Position numbers and translations under genes: made by a program. Positions 19,280 to 32,120 of a stretch of DNA of 64,000 nt are shown here, in pieces. The stretch covers positions 558,001 through 622,000 of the forward strand of contig CAJJBJ010000002.1 in NCBI GenBank assembly GCA_905182455.1, read 5' to 3'. Source of the DNA: an uncultured Planktomarina sp. Lineage in GTDB: Bacteria; Pseudomonadota; Alphaproteobacteria; Rhodobacterales; Rhodobacteraceae. Numbering within the stretch: the stretch's first letter is position 1; each line of letters starts with the position of its first letter. The notes beneath the pieces are model-generated. The model had not been told where the DNA came from, searched no databases, and saw only the letters and a program-made list of their open reading frames with translations.

Positions 19280-19369
19280 GGAGAGGTGCCGGAGTGGACG
19301 AACGGGACGGATTCGAAATCCGTTGTACCTGCAAGGGTACCCAGGGTTCGAATCCCTGTCTCTCTGCCA
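19280..19369 (+). tRNA. tRNA-Ser, anticodon CGA
   Basis: The 90-base class II tRNA has acceptor strands GGAGAGG and UCUCUCU (G-U at both ends), discriminator G and an encoded CCA. The anticodon stem ACGGA/UCCGU encloses UUCGAAA, so the anticodon is CGA (reads UCG, serine). A long variable arm (GUACC...GGUAC) and a T loop UUCGAAU follow. The long variable arm and discriminator G agree with serine identity. Confidence 0.97.
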
Positions 19370-19547
19370 CAATGTTCAGTTATCTATTTGATTTACGCTC
19401 TTAACTTCACGTTAAGGAGAAAGTCTTGTCACACATTTTGGATACACAAAGACCACCACACATCATAATTCGGCCTTGGCAAATCTAGTAAAACATGGCT
19501 CAAGACAGAGGCGCCCAAATTCACGCTCGGCCCAAAGGAGACAGGTC

Positions 19548-20762
19548 ATGAGCCCCAAAGCAATAATCGTCGGTGGCGGCATAGGCGGTTTAAGCGCCGC
19601 CATTTGCTTGAGCTTGATGGGCTGGCGGGTGCGGGTACTCGAACAAGCTGCCAAAATTTCTGAAATTGGGGCTGGTGTGCAAATCAGCCCCAACGGCGTC
19701 AAAATCCTTGACAAAATTGGGGTCATGCCCCGGCTAGAGGTTGATCTTTTTGAGCCTGAGTCCATCGAAATTCGCATGGGCATATCAGGGCGCAGGCTGC
19801 TCGATCTGCCGATAAAAGCCGTGGCCACGCATCGCTGGGGCGCGCGTTACATTCAAATTCACCGGGTAGATTTGATTGCAGCCCTCTCCGCGCGACTGTC
19901 GGAGCTTCAGGGCAATGCCCTTCAAACCGGTGCTAAGGTGACCAGCTACAGGCAAACCGAAGAAGGTGCTGACGTTGTTTTGGCGGACAATAGTGTTGTA
20001 TCTGGAAATTTGGTGATTGGGGCGGATGGCATCCACTCCACAATTCGCCGTCAAATGCTCGGTCCCGATGTTCCGCGTTTCACCGGCAATATCGCTTGGC
20101 GGGCCTTGGTGCCTGTCGCACGTTTGGGGGATCTGGCACCACCACCCACAGGCTGCATTTGGGCTGGTCGCCACAAACACGCCGTGACCACTCGCGTGCG
20201 GGCCGGGACTGTGGTCAATTTTGTCGGCATTGTTGAACAGACGAATTGGCAACAAGAAAACTGGAAAACCGAAGGGGCAAAGAAAGATGCTCTGTCTGAT
20301 TTTCAAGGTTGGGATCCACGCATTTTGGCGGTGATACAAGAAGCTGACACTCTGCACAAATGGGCACTTTTTGACCGTGCGCCCCTGCCCCAATGGCATG
20401 AGAAACATGTGGTCTTACTCGGAGATTCCGCCCATCCAATGCTGCCTTCAATGGCGCAGGGGGCAGTGCAATCCATCGAGGATGCTTATGTATTGACCCA
20501 GTGCCTCACAGCCAATCACAAGGGCATCCCATCAGCCTGTTCTGCATATTTCGACCAACGCATCAAACGCACAGCACGGGTGCAACAGGTGTCCGCGCAA
20601 AATTTGAAGTTGTTTCACAAATCCACCCTACCCGCGCAACTCTTCTCTTATGTCCCAATATGGGTTGCAGGAAAATTCGCCCCTGGCTTGGTGCAACGGC
20701 GCAATGATTGGCTTTATGGGGAGAATTTAATTTTAGTAAACGCTCAGAGAGAGCATTCTTAG
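19548..20762 (+). CDS. FAD-dependent aromatic-type monooxygenase (salicylate hydroxylase-like)
   Basis: A 404-residue class A flavoprotein monooxygenase. It has the N-terminal FAD motif VGGGIGGLSAAICLSLMG, the DG motif IGADGIHSTIR near residue 160 and the GD motif GDSAHPMLPSMAQGA near residues 290-304. Such enzymes hydroxylate aromatic acids with NAD(P)H and oxygen; similarity in layout is to salicylate or 3-hydroxybenzoate hydroxylases, but the substrate is unknown. AAAGGAG lies seven bases before the ATG at 19548, which decides the start. No aromatic ring-cleavage genes are nearby. Confidence 0.82.
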   Translation: MSPKAIIVGGGIGGLSAAICLSLMGWRVRVLEQAAKISEIGAGVQISPNGVKILDKIGVMPRLEVDLFEPESIEIRMGISGRRLLDLPIKAVATHRWGARYIQIHRVDLIAALSARLSELQGNALQTGAKVTSYRQTEEGADVVLADNSVVSGNLVIGADGIHSTIRRQMLGPDVPRFTGNIAWRALVPVARLGDLAPPPTGCIWAGRHKHAVTTRVRAGTVVNFVGIVEQTNWQQENWKTEGAKKDALSDFQGWDPRILAVIQEADTLHKWALFDRAPLPQWHEKHVVLLGDSAHPMLPSMAQGAVQSIEDAYVLTQCLTANHKGIPSACSAYFDQRIKRTARVQQVSAQNLKLFHKSTLPAQLFSYVPIWVAGKFAPGLVQRRNDWLYGENLILVNAQREHS

Positions 20763-20802
20763 GCTTTCCTACCGGGAGAAAGTGATCTATTTGCCGACAA
20801 AT

Positions 20803-20819
20803 ATTGTATAAAATACAAT
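20803..20819. promoter_or_regulatory. Perfect inverted repeat upstream of the RND operon
   Basis: ATTGTAT at 20803-20809 and ATACAAT at 20813-20819 are perfect seven-base arms separated by AAA, about 90 bases before the TTG start of the adaptor gene. The repeat contains a TATAAA element that could serve as a -10 box, so a repressor binding here would block transcription. A TetR- or MarR-type operator is plausible, but no regulator gene is adjacent. Confidence 0.5.
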
Positions 20820-20910
20820 TGAATTACACACTTGGTCTGAAAAATCTCGAGGCGCCTTGGTCAAGTAACACGCGTCGCAGCAACATATAATTTGAATTCA
20901 CGAGGGTAAG

Positions 20911-22160
20911 TTGAAAAAAGTTTTAGGATACATTGGTGTAGGACTTCGTGAAGTCTTTTGGATCGCGATTGCTGGTGGCGTTATTTTTGGTGGCATCACA
21001 GGTTTTAATTATCTAGGTGAAAATCGTACAATCGTAGAGGCAGCACCCGTAGTCCGCCCCGTGACCTTGGTAGAAACCATTGACCTTGAGGCCATCGCAA
21101 CCCCACTTCCCATTCGTGGTGAAGGCTTTGTGCAGCCATTCCGTATTGCCAATTTGGCCAGCCAAGTTGGTGGTCAGGTAATAGGTCTACACCCTGCAAT
21201 CACCGAACGCGGTATTTTCAAACAGGGTGATATCTTGGTCAGGCTCGATGACAGCGCTGAGCGCGCCAGCTTGACACAAACTATCGCAAATATAGAGGGC
21301 ACACAGGCCCGTTAGATCTTAACTCTATTTTACTGCAACGTACCGAGTCCCTGAGGGCTAGGGAGATTGCCAGCCAAGCAGCGCTGGACCAGGTACGCAG
21401 CAAGCAAGCAGAACTCGACGCGAGCCTAAACAGTTTGAAGGCGGGAAAAAAATCAGCAGAAGTTGCACTGGAACGCAAATTAGTAGTGGCGCCTTTTGAT
21501 GGAGCAGTGCTCTCGAAATCAGTCGAAATTGGCACTGTCGTCAATGGAGGGCAATCAATTGCTGAGATTTTCACCCAAGATCGTATGGAAATTGACGTGG
21601 CCGTGCGCGAAGCTGATGCAGCTCTGGTTCCGGGCTTGTTTGCAGACGCACCCACAGCCGCCAGTGTGACTGTAAAATTTGCTGGGAAAACCTTCCTTTG
21701 GGCCGCACATGTGTCGCGAGTGGCACCCAATCTTGATGTGCGTACCCGGACACTGACCGTAACAGTTGAGCTGGATGATGGCACAGCCATTGGCGCTCAA
21801 GGTGGCGAAATCTTAGCCTCAGGCGCCCCACCAGCACTGATCAACTCATTCGCCAAAGTTGTAATCCAAGGCATTCGCCCCGAGAGCACCTACCCGATCC
21901 CGTCAACCGCACTGCGCGGGGGCAAATATCTGTGGCTATTTGACAACTCTGATCCAGATGCGAGTATTTTAAGCATTATTCCAGCCGAGTTGATCCATGT
22001 GGACGGAGAAACGTCCTACGTCAAAATCAACCCTCTGCCGACGCAATCCCGGCTGATTACCACAGCGCTGTCGACGGCCCAAGAGGGCATGCAGCTGCGC
22101 GACGTTAGAGATAAGGTTACGACTGCTCCAACCGCATCGGAGCAAGCAGAAGATGAATAG
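20911..22160 (+). pseudogene. RND efflux periplasmic adaptor (HlyD/AcrA family), frameshifted
   Basis: The first frame (20911-21315) begins at a TTG with GAGGGTAAG directly before it and holds a membrane anchor (residues 11-29) and the first half of the biotinyl-lipoyl domain (GEGFVQPFRIANLASQVGGQV). It stops at 21315. The reading continues in another frame with LDLNSILLQRTESL, a helical hairpin, the second lipoyl half (KLVVAPFDGAVLSKSVEIGT) and a beta-barrel domain to 22160. Restoring one T at about 21312 (CGT TTA GAT) joins the two into a complete protein of about 416 residues. Adaptors link the inner-membrane RND pump to an outer-membrane channel. The stop overlaps the pump gene start by eight bases. 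A sequence error is as likely as true inactivation. Confidence 0.85.
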
Positions 22161-25100
22161 CATCATTAAATGGATGACAGAACATCCGGTCGCCTCAAAT
22201 CTGATCACAATATTTGTGGTGGTTTTGGGTGTTATGAGCGCCATTCAAATGCCGCAGAAAACCTTTCCAGATTTCACCTTAGATTCGGTAAGCGTGAGTG
22301 TTGGCTATCCCGGCGCCTCTCCCGTCGAAATTCAAGACAGCATCGTACGCCCAATAGAAGACCAACTGTCCAGCATTGATGGCATCGACAGCATCACAGC
22401 CACAATCAGCGAGGGACGCGGCAGTGTGAACGTGTCCTTCCTGCGCGGTGAAGATATCAAGGCCAAGCTGGACGAGATCAAAACCGAAGTTGATCGCATC
22501 AATGTATTTCCAGTTGATGCCGATGAACCCTCTGTTTTACAGGCCAATAACAATTCAAGGGTTTTGGAGATTGCCCTGCATGGAGATGCCACGGAGGCTG
22601 TTCTCAAAGAAGAAGCGGAGCGTTTGAAAGACGAGCTGGTGGCCTTGGACTCGATTTCTTATGTCGAGATTGGCAGCACCCGCGACTATGAAATTTCAAT
22701 TGAAGTGTCGCGCGACACCTTGCGCGCCTATGGGATCACCATGGCCGAGGTTGCCCGCGTGATTGAGCAAAATTCGCTGGAATTACCCGGAGGTTCAATC
22801 AAAACCAACACTGTGGCAATCCCCATCCGCACCACGGGCCGCAACTATACGCAAAGCGATTTTGAAAACATCATCATCCGTACCAATCCTGACGGTGGTC
22901 GAGTCTATCTACGTGATATCGCACGGGTGATTGATGGCTTTGAAGATACGGATCTTTCGGCAAATTTCAACGGCGAAAACGCCGTCTCCATCAATGTATT
23001 TCGAGTGGGCGACGAACAGGTTTTGACCATCGTTGATGATGCGATTACCTACCTTGATACTAAATTCCGCCCCAGCCTTGAGGACGGTATTGATACCACA
23101 ATTTGGCAAAATGAAGCGACCAACCTGCAAGACCGCATTGATCTTTTGATTAATAATGCGGCCATCGGCCTAGTTTTGGTGATCCTCTGCTTGGCGCTAT
23201 TTTTAGATATTCGACTGGCCTTTTGGTCCGCCGTGGGCATTGGCGTATCGTTTACCGCTACCTTCGCCATCATGGGCGCGCTCGGGATGTCGATCAACAT
23301 GATCTCTCTATTTGGATTTATTTTGGCCATTGGTATAGTGGTGGATAACGCGATTGTGGTGAGCGAAAACATCTATACCAACAGCGAAAAAGGGATGACG
23401 GCCTTACAAGCCGCCGTCAAAGGTACGCAACGGATTGCGGTCCCTGTGGTTTTTTCGGCCCTTACAACAATCGTAGCCTTCTGGCCCCTCACCCAACTGC
23501 CCGGCGTATTGGGCAAATTTCTAACGGACATCCCGATTGTGGTGATGGTAGTATTGAGCCTTTCTCTGGTGCAGGCGCTTTTGATTTTGCCGCGTAATCT
23601 GTCAAATCTGGACGTCTCACCAAACTTTCGCCCCAATCTCGTCTTTCGCGCGTTGAACGTCGTGCGTGCGATGGTCGATGGATTTATGCAGTGGTTCATC
23701 CGAGTACCGCTCGATGCAGTGTTGCGGTTTACAACGAATGGCTTTGCAATCTTAATCCCAATGGCCGCGTCTGTGGCGCTGATGATCATGACCGTGGGGC
23801 TTTTGTCTTTTGGCTACGTAAAGTTTAACTTCTTTCCCTCAATTGACGGTGATTTTGTAACCGCCAGCATTGAGATGAACGATGGTACGACCTTTGAGAT
23901 GACCCAACAAGTTGCCGAAGATGTGCGCGATGCCGCCCAACGGGCCGGGGCTTTGTTGCAAGCCAAACTTCCCCAATCAGCTCCTAAGGTTGTGGTCGGT
24001 GTCAATATGGTCGTGGGCCAAGGTGTGGCCGCAGGTGGCCCAAGTGGTGGCGACGCCGCTGGCGGAGCGACAATTGCAAATGTCGTCGTGCAGATCACTG
24101 ATCCAACGTCACGCGACTGGGAGACAACGGAATTTGAAACTGCATGGCGTACCGAAATTGGCCTTGTGGCCTCGGTCAAATCTCTGACTGTATCAGCCGA
24201 GCTGATCGGCGCAGGCGATGCTGTGGCAATTGAAATGTCGCTTCCAGATGGTCAAGATATCACGCCCGTTGTGACGGAACTACGCGAAGGTCTGCGTCAA
24301 ATTCCTGGCCTATTCTCGATTAAGGACGACAATTCGGCAGGTCGATTAGAATACCGCTTAGCCCTGCGTGAGGAAGCCCGCCTCTATGGTGTGACCCTGT
24401 CTGAATTGGCTAATCAAACCCGGGCTGGCTTTTTTGGACTTGAAGCCACAAGCGTGCAGCGTGGAGCTGATAATGTGGCCGTGATGGTGCGTTACCCCAA
24501 AGATGAGCGCAACACCCTATCAGACCTGCTCTCCACATGGATCACAACCCCCAGCGGCGACCAAATTCCGCTTGGAACTGTAGCCAAGATTGAAGAAGGT
24601 CAAGCACCTGCGCAAATTCTGCGCCGCAATGGCCGGCAAGTCACCACCTTGACCGCAGATCTGGATCTGGCAGTGGCCACCAGTTCGGAGGTAAACGCCT
24701 TGATTGAGGCGGATATTTTGCCGGCGTTGATTGCAAAGTACAGTGATTTGATCATCACATCTGGCGGCGAGCAGCGTCAACAATCGGATGCGCAAGCGGC
24801 GCTTGGTCAGGCCTTGGGCATCGCTCTGTTCATAATTTTTGCTCTGTTGGCCTTGGTGTTTCGCTCCTATGTGCAGCCCATTGTGGTCATGTCCGCCATC
24901 CCCCTCGGCCTGATTGGCGCTGTGACCGGCCATTACATCATGGGCATCCCCCTTACAATCCTGTCGATCTTTGGAATCATCGGTTTGGCCGGGGTTGTCA
25001 TCAACAACTCGCTGGTAATGGTGGATGTATTCAATGAGCATATCAAAAATGGCATTGCTGTGCGTGAGGCGGTGATTTTAGGCACCAAGCAACGGTTTAG

Positions 25101-25365
25101 ACCCATATTGCTAACATCACTCACCACATTTTTGGGAGTTTACCCACTGATCATGGAAACCTCCCTGCAAGCGCAATTTTTGATCCCCTTGGCGGTGTCA
25201 ATTGGCTATGGCGTGCTGTTTGGCACAGTCATCATCGTGCTCACTGTGCCGGCGATTTTCATGGCTCAAGACTATGTGAGCCGTGGTTTGCGTGCGATCT
25301 ATGCGGCAGTATTTTCAAAGCCCGATCCAATCGATCCAACAGCGGAAGGGCAAAACGGGCTTTAG
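22153..25365 (+). CDS. RND family efflux transporter permease (AcrB-like)
   Basis: The protein of 1070 residues has the RND layout: a first membrane helix at residues 15-35, a porter domain (PDFTLDSVSVSVGYPGASP onward), a cluster of helices at about 330-480, a second porter domain and a second helix cluster from about 880. The TM4 proton-relay region reads GIVVDNAIVVSEN, with one of the two aspartates found in AcrB. It exports toxic or amphipathic compounds by proton exchange across the cell envelope, together with the adaptor encoded upstream. No outer-membrane channel gene is adjacent. The length and intact frame suggest a functional pump, so the neighbouring adaptor break may be an artefact. 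Confidence 0.9.
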   Translation: MNSIIKWMTEHPVASNLITIFVVVLGVMSAIQMPQKTFPDFTLDSVSVSVGYPGASPVEIQDSIVRPIEDQLSSIDGIDSITATISEGRGSVNVSFLRGEDIKAKLDEIKTEVDRINVFPVDADEPSVLQANNNSRVLEIALHGDATEAVLKEEAERLKDELVALDSISYVEIGSTRDYEISIEVSRDTLRAYGITMAEVARVIEQNSLELPGGSIKTNTVAIPIRTTGRNYTQSDFENIIIRTNPDGGRVYLRDIARVIDGFEDTDLSANFNGENAVSINVFRVGDEQVLTIVDDAITYLDTKFRPSLEDGIDTTIWQNEATNLQDRIDLLINNAAIGLVLVILCLALFLDIRLAFWSAVGIGVSFTATFAIMGALGMSINMISLFGFILAIGIVVDNAIVVSENIYTNSEKGMTALQAAVKGTQRIAVPVVFSALTTIVAFWPLTQLPGVLGKFLTDIPIVVMVVLSLSLVQALLILPRNLSNLDVSPNFRPNLVFRALNVVRAMVDGFMQWFIRVPLDAVLRFTTNGFAILIPMAASVALMIMTVGLLSFGYVKFNFFPSIDGDFVTASIEMNDGTTFEMTQQVAEDVRDAAQRAGALLQAKLPQSAPKVVVGVNMVVGQGVAAGGPSGGDAAGGATIANVVVQITDPTSRDWETTEFETAWRTEIGLVASVKSLTVSAELIGAGDAVAIEMSLPDGQDITPVVTELREGLRQIPGLFSIKDDNSAGRLEYRLALREEARLYGVTLSELANQTRAGFFGLEATSVQRGADNVAVMVRYPKDERNTLSDLLSTWITTPSGDQIPLGTVAKIEEGQAPAQILRRNGRQVTTLTADLDLAVATSSEVNALIEADILPALIAKYSDLIITSGGEQRQQSDAQAALGQALGIALFIIFALLALVFRSYVQPIVVMSAIPLGLIGAVTGHYIMGIPLTILSIFGIIGLAGVVINNSLVMVDVFNEHIKNGIAVREAVILGTKQRFRPILLTSLTTFLGVYPLIMETSLQAQFLIPLAVSIGYGVLFGTVIIVLTVPAIFMAQDYVSRGLRAIYAAVFSKPDPIDPTAEGQNGL

Positions 25366-25482
25366 GCCTGCGGAACGTTTTGATGGCGCCGTTCAGGTCT
25401 GAAAGAACCAAGCCAAAAGTCCGACTTGAATGACAAAGCATGCCGCAAACACAATGGCGAACCGCTTGAAGTGGTGCCACCT

Positions 25483-25758
25483 TTAGTCCTGTTTGGAAAA
25501 AAATCCGCCATAGCCCCCTGAGACGCAGGTCAAAATTTGCTCAAACAAGAACCCAAATATAAATAATAGATGGGCCGTACCAGAGGCGCGGCCTGCACCA
25601 TTTGCCATTACCAACGCCATAAATGCACCCGTTATGTACACCAAATGTCCGTGTATCCAAAGGCCTAGAAACAGCGCGCCAACAATGGTGAAAATCATAA
25701 GACCCCAAGGTCTGCGCCTCTCTTGATACCAGTTGGTTTTCTTGTTGATGAATATCAT
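25483..25758 (-). CDS. Small membrane protein, unrecognised
   Basis: A frame of 91 residues starting at an ATG at 25758, with AGGAAA ten to twelve bases upstream. It contains two or three hydrophobic segments (GLMIFTIVGALFLGLWIHG, then an HLVYITGAFMALVMA stretch and LLFIFGFLFEQI). A longer frame to 25782 would need GTG and lacks a better site. I do not recognise the family. Hydrophobic pattern and ribosome site support a real gene, but its size leaves doubt. Its promoter would lie between 25759 and the YtoQ-family gene. Confidence 0.55.
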   Translation of the reverse strand: MIFINKKTNWYQERRRPWGLMIFTIVGALFLGLWIHGHLVYITGAFMALVMANGAGRASGTAHLLFIFGFLFEQILTCVSGGYGGFFSKQD

Positions 25759-25810
25759 GGGCCATTTCCTGCCTCCCTGCACCGACTAAGGATCTGGACT
25801 GGGGACAAAC

Positions 25811-26257
25811 TTAACCAGGCAAAGTGCCAGTCATGACATAGCGCAATGCCGCGGCCACCTGTTGCGGGGTTTCAGCCACCACAAGAGCCGACGCATCGAC
25901 TTCTTTCAAAGCATGCTGATTATCGGCCCCATGCATAACAATCAGAGCCTTGCCCAAAGCGACGGCATAGCCCGCGTCAAAAGCCGCGTTCCATTGTTTG
26001 TATTTCTCACCAAAGCGCACCACAATTACATCCGCCTGCTCAATCCCGTTGCGGGTGCGAATAGCGTTGAGCTGAGCACCCTTGCGATCATACCAAAACT
26101 TATCAGCCTCCGCGCCTAAAATCGCCACGCCACAATCATCGCTAGCAGCATGATCGGTGACGGGGCCATCAAATGTCACAGTCAGGTCGTCACAAGCAGC
26201 AATGATCTGGTCCCGCCAGTCGGTATGAATTTCGCCAGATAGATAAACACGCATCAT
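25811..26257 (-). CDS. YtoQ family protein
   Basis: A 148-residue protein starting MMRVYLSGEIHTDWR. It has the YtoQ pattern: an N-terminal YLSGEIHTDWRD strand-turn, FDGPVTDHAASD, and a central KFWYDRKGAQLNAIRTRNGI region. The fold appears related to nucleoside 2-deoxyribosyltransferase-like proteins, but the biochemical function is not established. Either of two adjacent ATG codons may be used. The glycerate kinase gene ends upstream, about 70 bases away, on the same strand. Confidence 0.78.
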   Translation of the reverse strand: MMRVYLSGEIHTDWRDQIIAACDDLTVTFDGPVTDHAASDDCGVAILGAEADKFWYDRKGAQLNAIRTRNGIEQADVIVVRFGEKYKQWNAAFDAGYAVALGKALIVMHGADNQHALKEVDASALVVAETPQQVAAALRYVMTGTLPG

Positions 26258-26327
26258 TTTGTCCTGTTTCTAATTTGAGTTTCAGTATGGGATTGTGATT
26301 GATCCGCTCGGCCTTGGCTCTAACAAA

Positions 26328-27539
26328 TCACGGTCGGATCAAAATTCCAAGGTCAGCCACATTGGTGCCGGTGCCACCTGTGATCAGCAAAGCGCCAGCC
26401 GCAGCCAGTGCCGGATAGGAATCATTATTGGTCAGCCGTTTCTCAGGATTAACTCCAGCACCGCGCAATGAGGCGATACTGCTCTCACACACCACCCCGC
26501 CAGCCGCATCCGTAGGGCCATCCCGACCATCGGTGCCCGCTTGCAAATACAGCCAAGGCCCCTGCCAGCCCTCTTGTTCAGCCAACAACGCCACGCGCAA
26601 TGCCAGTTCCTGATTGCGCCCACCCCGTCCAGTGCCCGTCAGTTTAACCGTCGTTTCACCGCCAAACAGATGGGTCCCAGGCCCCGCGGCCACCACGCGC
26701 GCCGCAGCCTCGGCAACATCGCCCACCAAAGGCCGTTTATGCACCTGAGCCAACGGCAGATAACCTGCCATGGCCGCCAAACTGATGCCATTAGAGCCGA
26801 TCAGAATATTTGTGGCCTTAGGCAAGTCGATGATCTCATCTGCCTGTTCCAAGGCCAATCTCACCCCGACGGGAACACCGGCCCAAAGTCCCAAACCCTC
26901 AAGCGCCGCGCGCGCTTGCGCCCGCGTGCCTATAGGCGAGACTGTGGGCCCGCTGGCCACAGCACGTAAATCATCACCAATCACATCCGACAGGATCAAA
27001 GCAGTCACCGCACTTGGCGCCGCATAGCGCAGCATGCCCCCGCCTTTGAGAGCTGAAAGCTGTTGGCGAATAAGGTTCATCACCTCAATATCAGCACCAC
27101 TCGCCAGCAAAAGCGCGTTCAGGTCCATCTTATCTTGCAAAGAAATCCCGGCTGCAGGCGCTGGTAACAACGCCGAGCCTCCCCCCGAGATCAGGCAGAG
27201 CACCGGTTGTTCAGCTTTTGCTGCTCTTTGCAGCGCCGCGATCACGGCTTGACTGGCCTGCAATCCTATTTGATCCGGAATTGGATGGGCTGCTGCGAAC
27301 ACCTGTGCACCTTTTATATTAATCACATTTTCCGGATTGGTCACAACCAACACCTCCGGCAGAGCCCCCAATATTGACTGGGCCATACGCGCCATGCTGA
27401 CCGCAGCCTTACCCACTGCAATCAAAGTCGGCGCTTGCTCAAATGCCGGTAAGGCCCTGCTAACGGCTTCCGCGGGATCAGCAGCCGCAACACCAGCTAA
27501 AAATGCCTTTAGGGCTTGGTCGTACAGGGGATGTATCAT
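26328..27539 (-). CDS. Glycerate 2-kinase (GckA/TtuD, MOFRL family)
   Basis: The 403-residue protein has the DUF4147 N-terminal domain with LIAVGKAAVSMARMA (about residue 38), the LISGGGSALLPAPA motif near residue 117 and a C-terminal MOFRL domain with GGETTVKLTGTGRGGRNQELAL and AGTDGRDGPTDAAGG. These enzymes phosphorylate D-glycerate to 2-phosphoglycerate; older annotations call them hydroxypyruvate reductase. It fits glyoxylate or sugar-acid use. AGAGG precedes the ATG. No tartronate semialdehyde reductase is next to it. Confidence 0.9.
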   Translation of the reverse strand: MIHPLYDQALKAFLAGVAAADPAEAVSRALPAFEQAPTLIAVGKAAVSMARMAQSILGALPEVLVVTNPENVINIKGAQVFAAAHPIPDQIGLQASQAVIAALQRAAKAEQPVLCLISGGGSALLPAPAAGISLQDKMDLNALLLASGADIEVMNLIRQQLSALKGGGMLRYAAPSAVTALILSDVIGDDLRAVASGPTVSPIGTRAQARAALEGLGLWAGVPVGVRLALEQADEIIDLPKATNILIGSNGISLAAMAGYLPLAQVHKRPLVGDVAEAAARVVAAGPGTHLFGGETTVKLTGTGRGGRNQELALRVALLAEQEGWQGPWLYLQAGTDGRDGPTDAAGGVVCESSIASLRGAGVNPEKRLTNNDSYPALAAAGALLITGGTGTNVADLGILIRP

Positions 27540-27704
27540 GCGATGCCTCTTAAGTTGCGCTTAAGCTATCCAATGGCGGACAAAATGAACATATCTAGTG
27601 GCCCTACAAAATCAGGGCGCATAAAAATAAAATGTGAAAAAAGCCGTGTGGTGCCCGGCAAATTCGTGCAAACTGAGTTTTAACCCATCACGTAAGGATA
27701 AACT

Positions 27705-28103
27705 ATGAGCACATTTGACGAAGACCTTTTTTTAAAAGGGTTAGACCAACGCAAAGCCACCCTGGGCACGGACTATGTCACCAACAACCTTGCCGCGGCA
27801 GATGACTTCACACGGCCGTTCCAAGAGGCCATGACCGCTTGGTGCTGGGGCTTTGGCTGGGGCGATGATGTCATAGATGCCAAGACCAGATCCATGATGA
27901 ACTTGTCAATGATTGGGGCCTTAGGCAAGATGCATGAATGGGAATTGCATTGCAAAGGTGCCCTAAATAACGGCGTAACGGTCGAAGAGATTCGTGCAAT
28001 AATCCATGTGATCGGCATTTATTGTGGCGTGCCACAATCGCTCGAATGTTTCAGGTCTGCCCGTAAGGTTTTGACAGAATCGGGCTTGCTTGAGGCACAA
28101 TGA
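27705..28103 (+). CDS. Carboxymuconolactone decarboxylase family protein
   Basis: A 132-residue all-helical protein of the gamma-carboxymuconolactone decarboxylase/AhpD-like family, with the MNLSMIGALGKMHEWELHCKGALNNGVT segment in which E and H of EWELH mark the family site. There is no CxxC pair, so it is not an AhpD peroxidase. The ribosome site TAAGGAT precedes the ATG. The substrate is unknown. It lies 85 bases upstream of the FadH-type reductase gene and may be co-transcribed with it. Confidence 0.82.
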   Translation: MSTFDEDLFLKGLDQRKATLGTDYVTNNLAAADDFTRPFQEAMTAWCWGFGWGDDVIDAKTRSMMNLSMIGALGKMHEWELHCKGALNNGVTVEEIRAIIHVIGIYCGVPQSLECFRSARKVLTESGLLEAQ

Positions 28104-28155
28104 ATTGGCGTATTTCCGTGACGGAAGGCTTGCAATACGGCCTCGAACCCAATGA

Positions 28156-31865
<3,710 letters not shown>

Positions 31866-31997
31866 TTGGAACCTACTCCCTGAATTATAGGTAGTCTTAA
31901 GCAGATTTTCGCGGTGCGGCTAGTGTGTTGCGTGCGTTAGGTGGCAAAACCTCAAAAGGGGGCGTGGCGCATTACAGGGTCTAACTAACATTGCAGT

Positions 31998-32095
31998 AAC
32001 TGTGAGCTATCTTTCACGTGACAACAATCACAGTTTTTTGTCGTATTTGATGCTAAAATCGCCGAGCAATCGTTTGATTGCCGCTCTAACTGTGA
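31998..32095. promoter_or_regulatory. Three copies of AACTGTGA upstream of betA
   Basis: AACTGTGA occurs at 31998-32005 and 32088-32095, and its exact reverse complement TCACAGTT at 32028-32035. The start points are offset by 30 and 60 bases, close to whole turns of the helix, and the last copy lies 25 bases before the betA start. This suggests a multi-site operator, although the binding protein is unknown. Confidence 0.5.
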
Positions 32096-32120
32096 CAAGC
32101 TACTTTAAATTGGAGGCACT

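Noticed and set aside
25366-25482. Possible tiny membrane peptide directly after the small membrane protein gene (minus strand)
   Set aside because: A hydrophobic stretch is readable in the same frame, but there is no suitable start codon or ribosome site after the stop.
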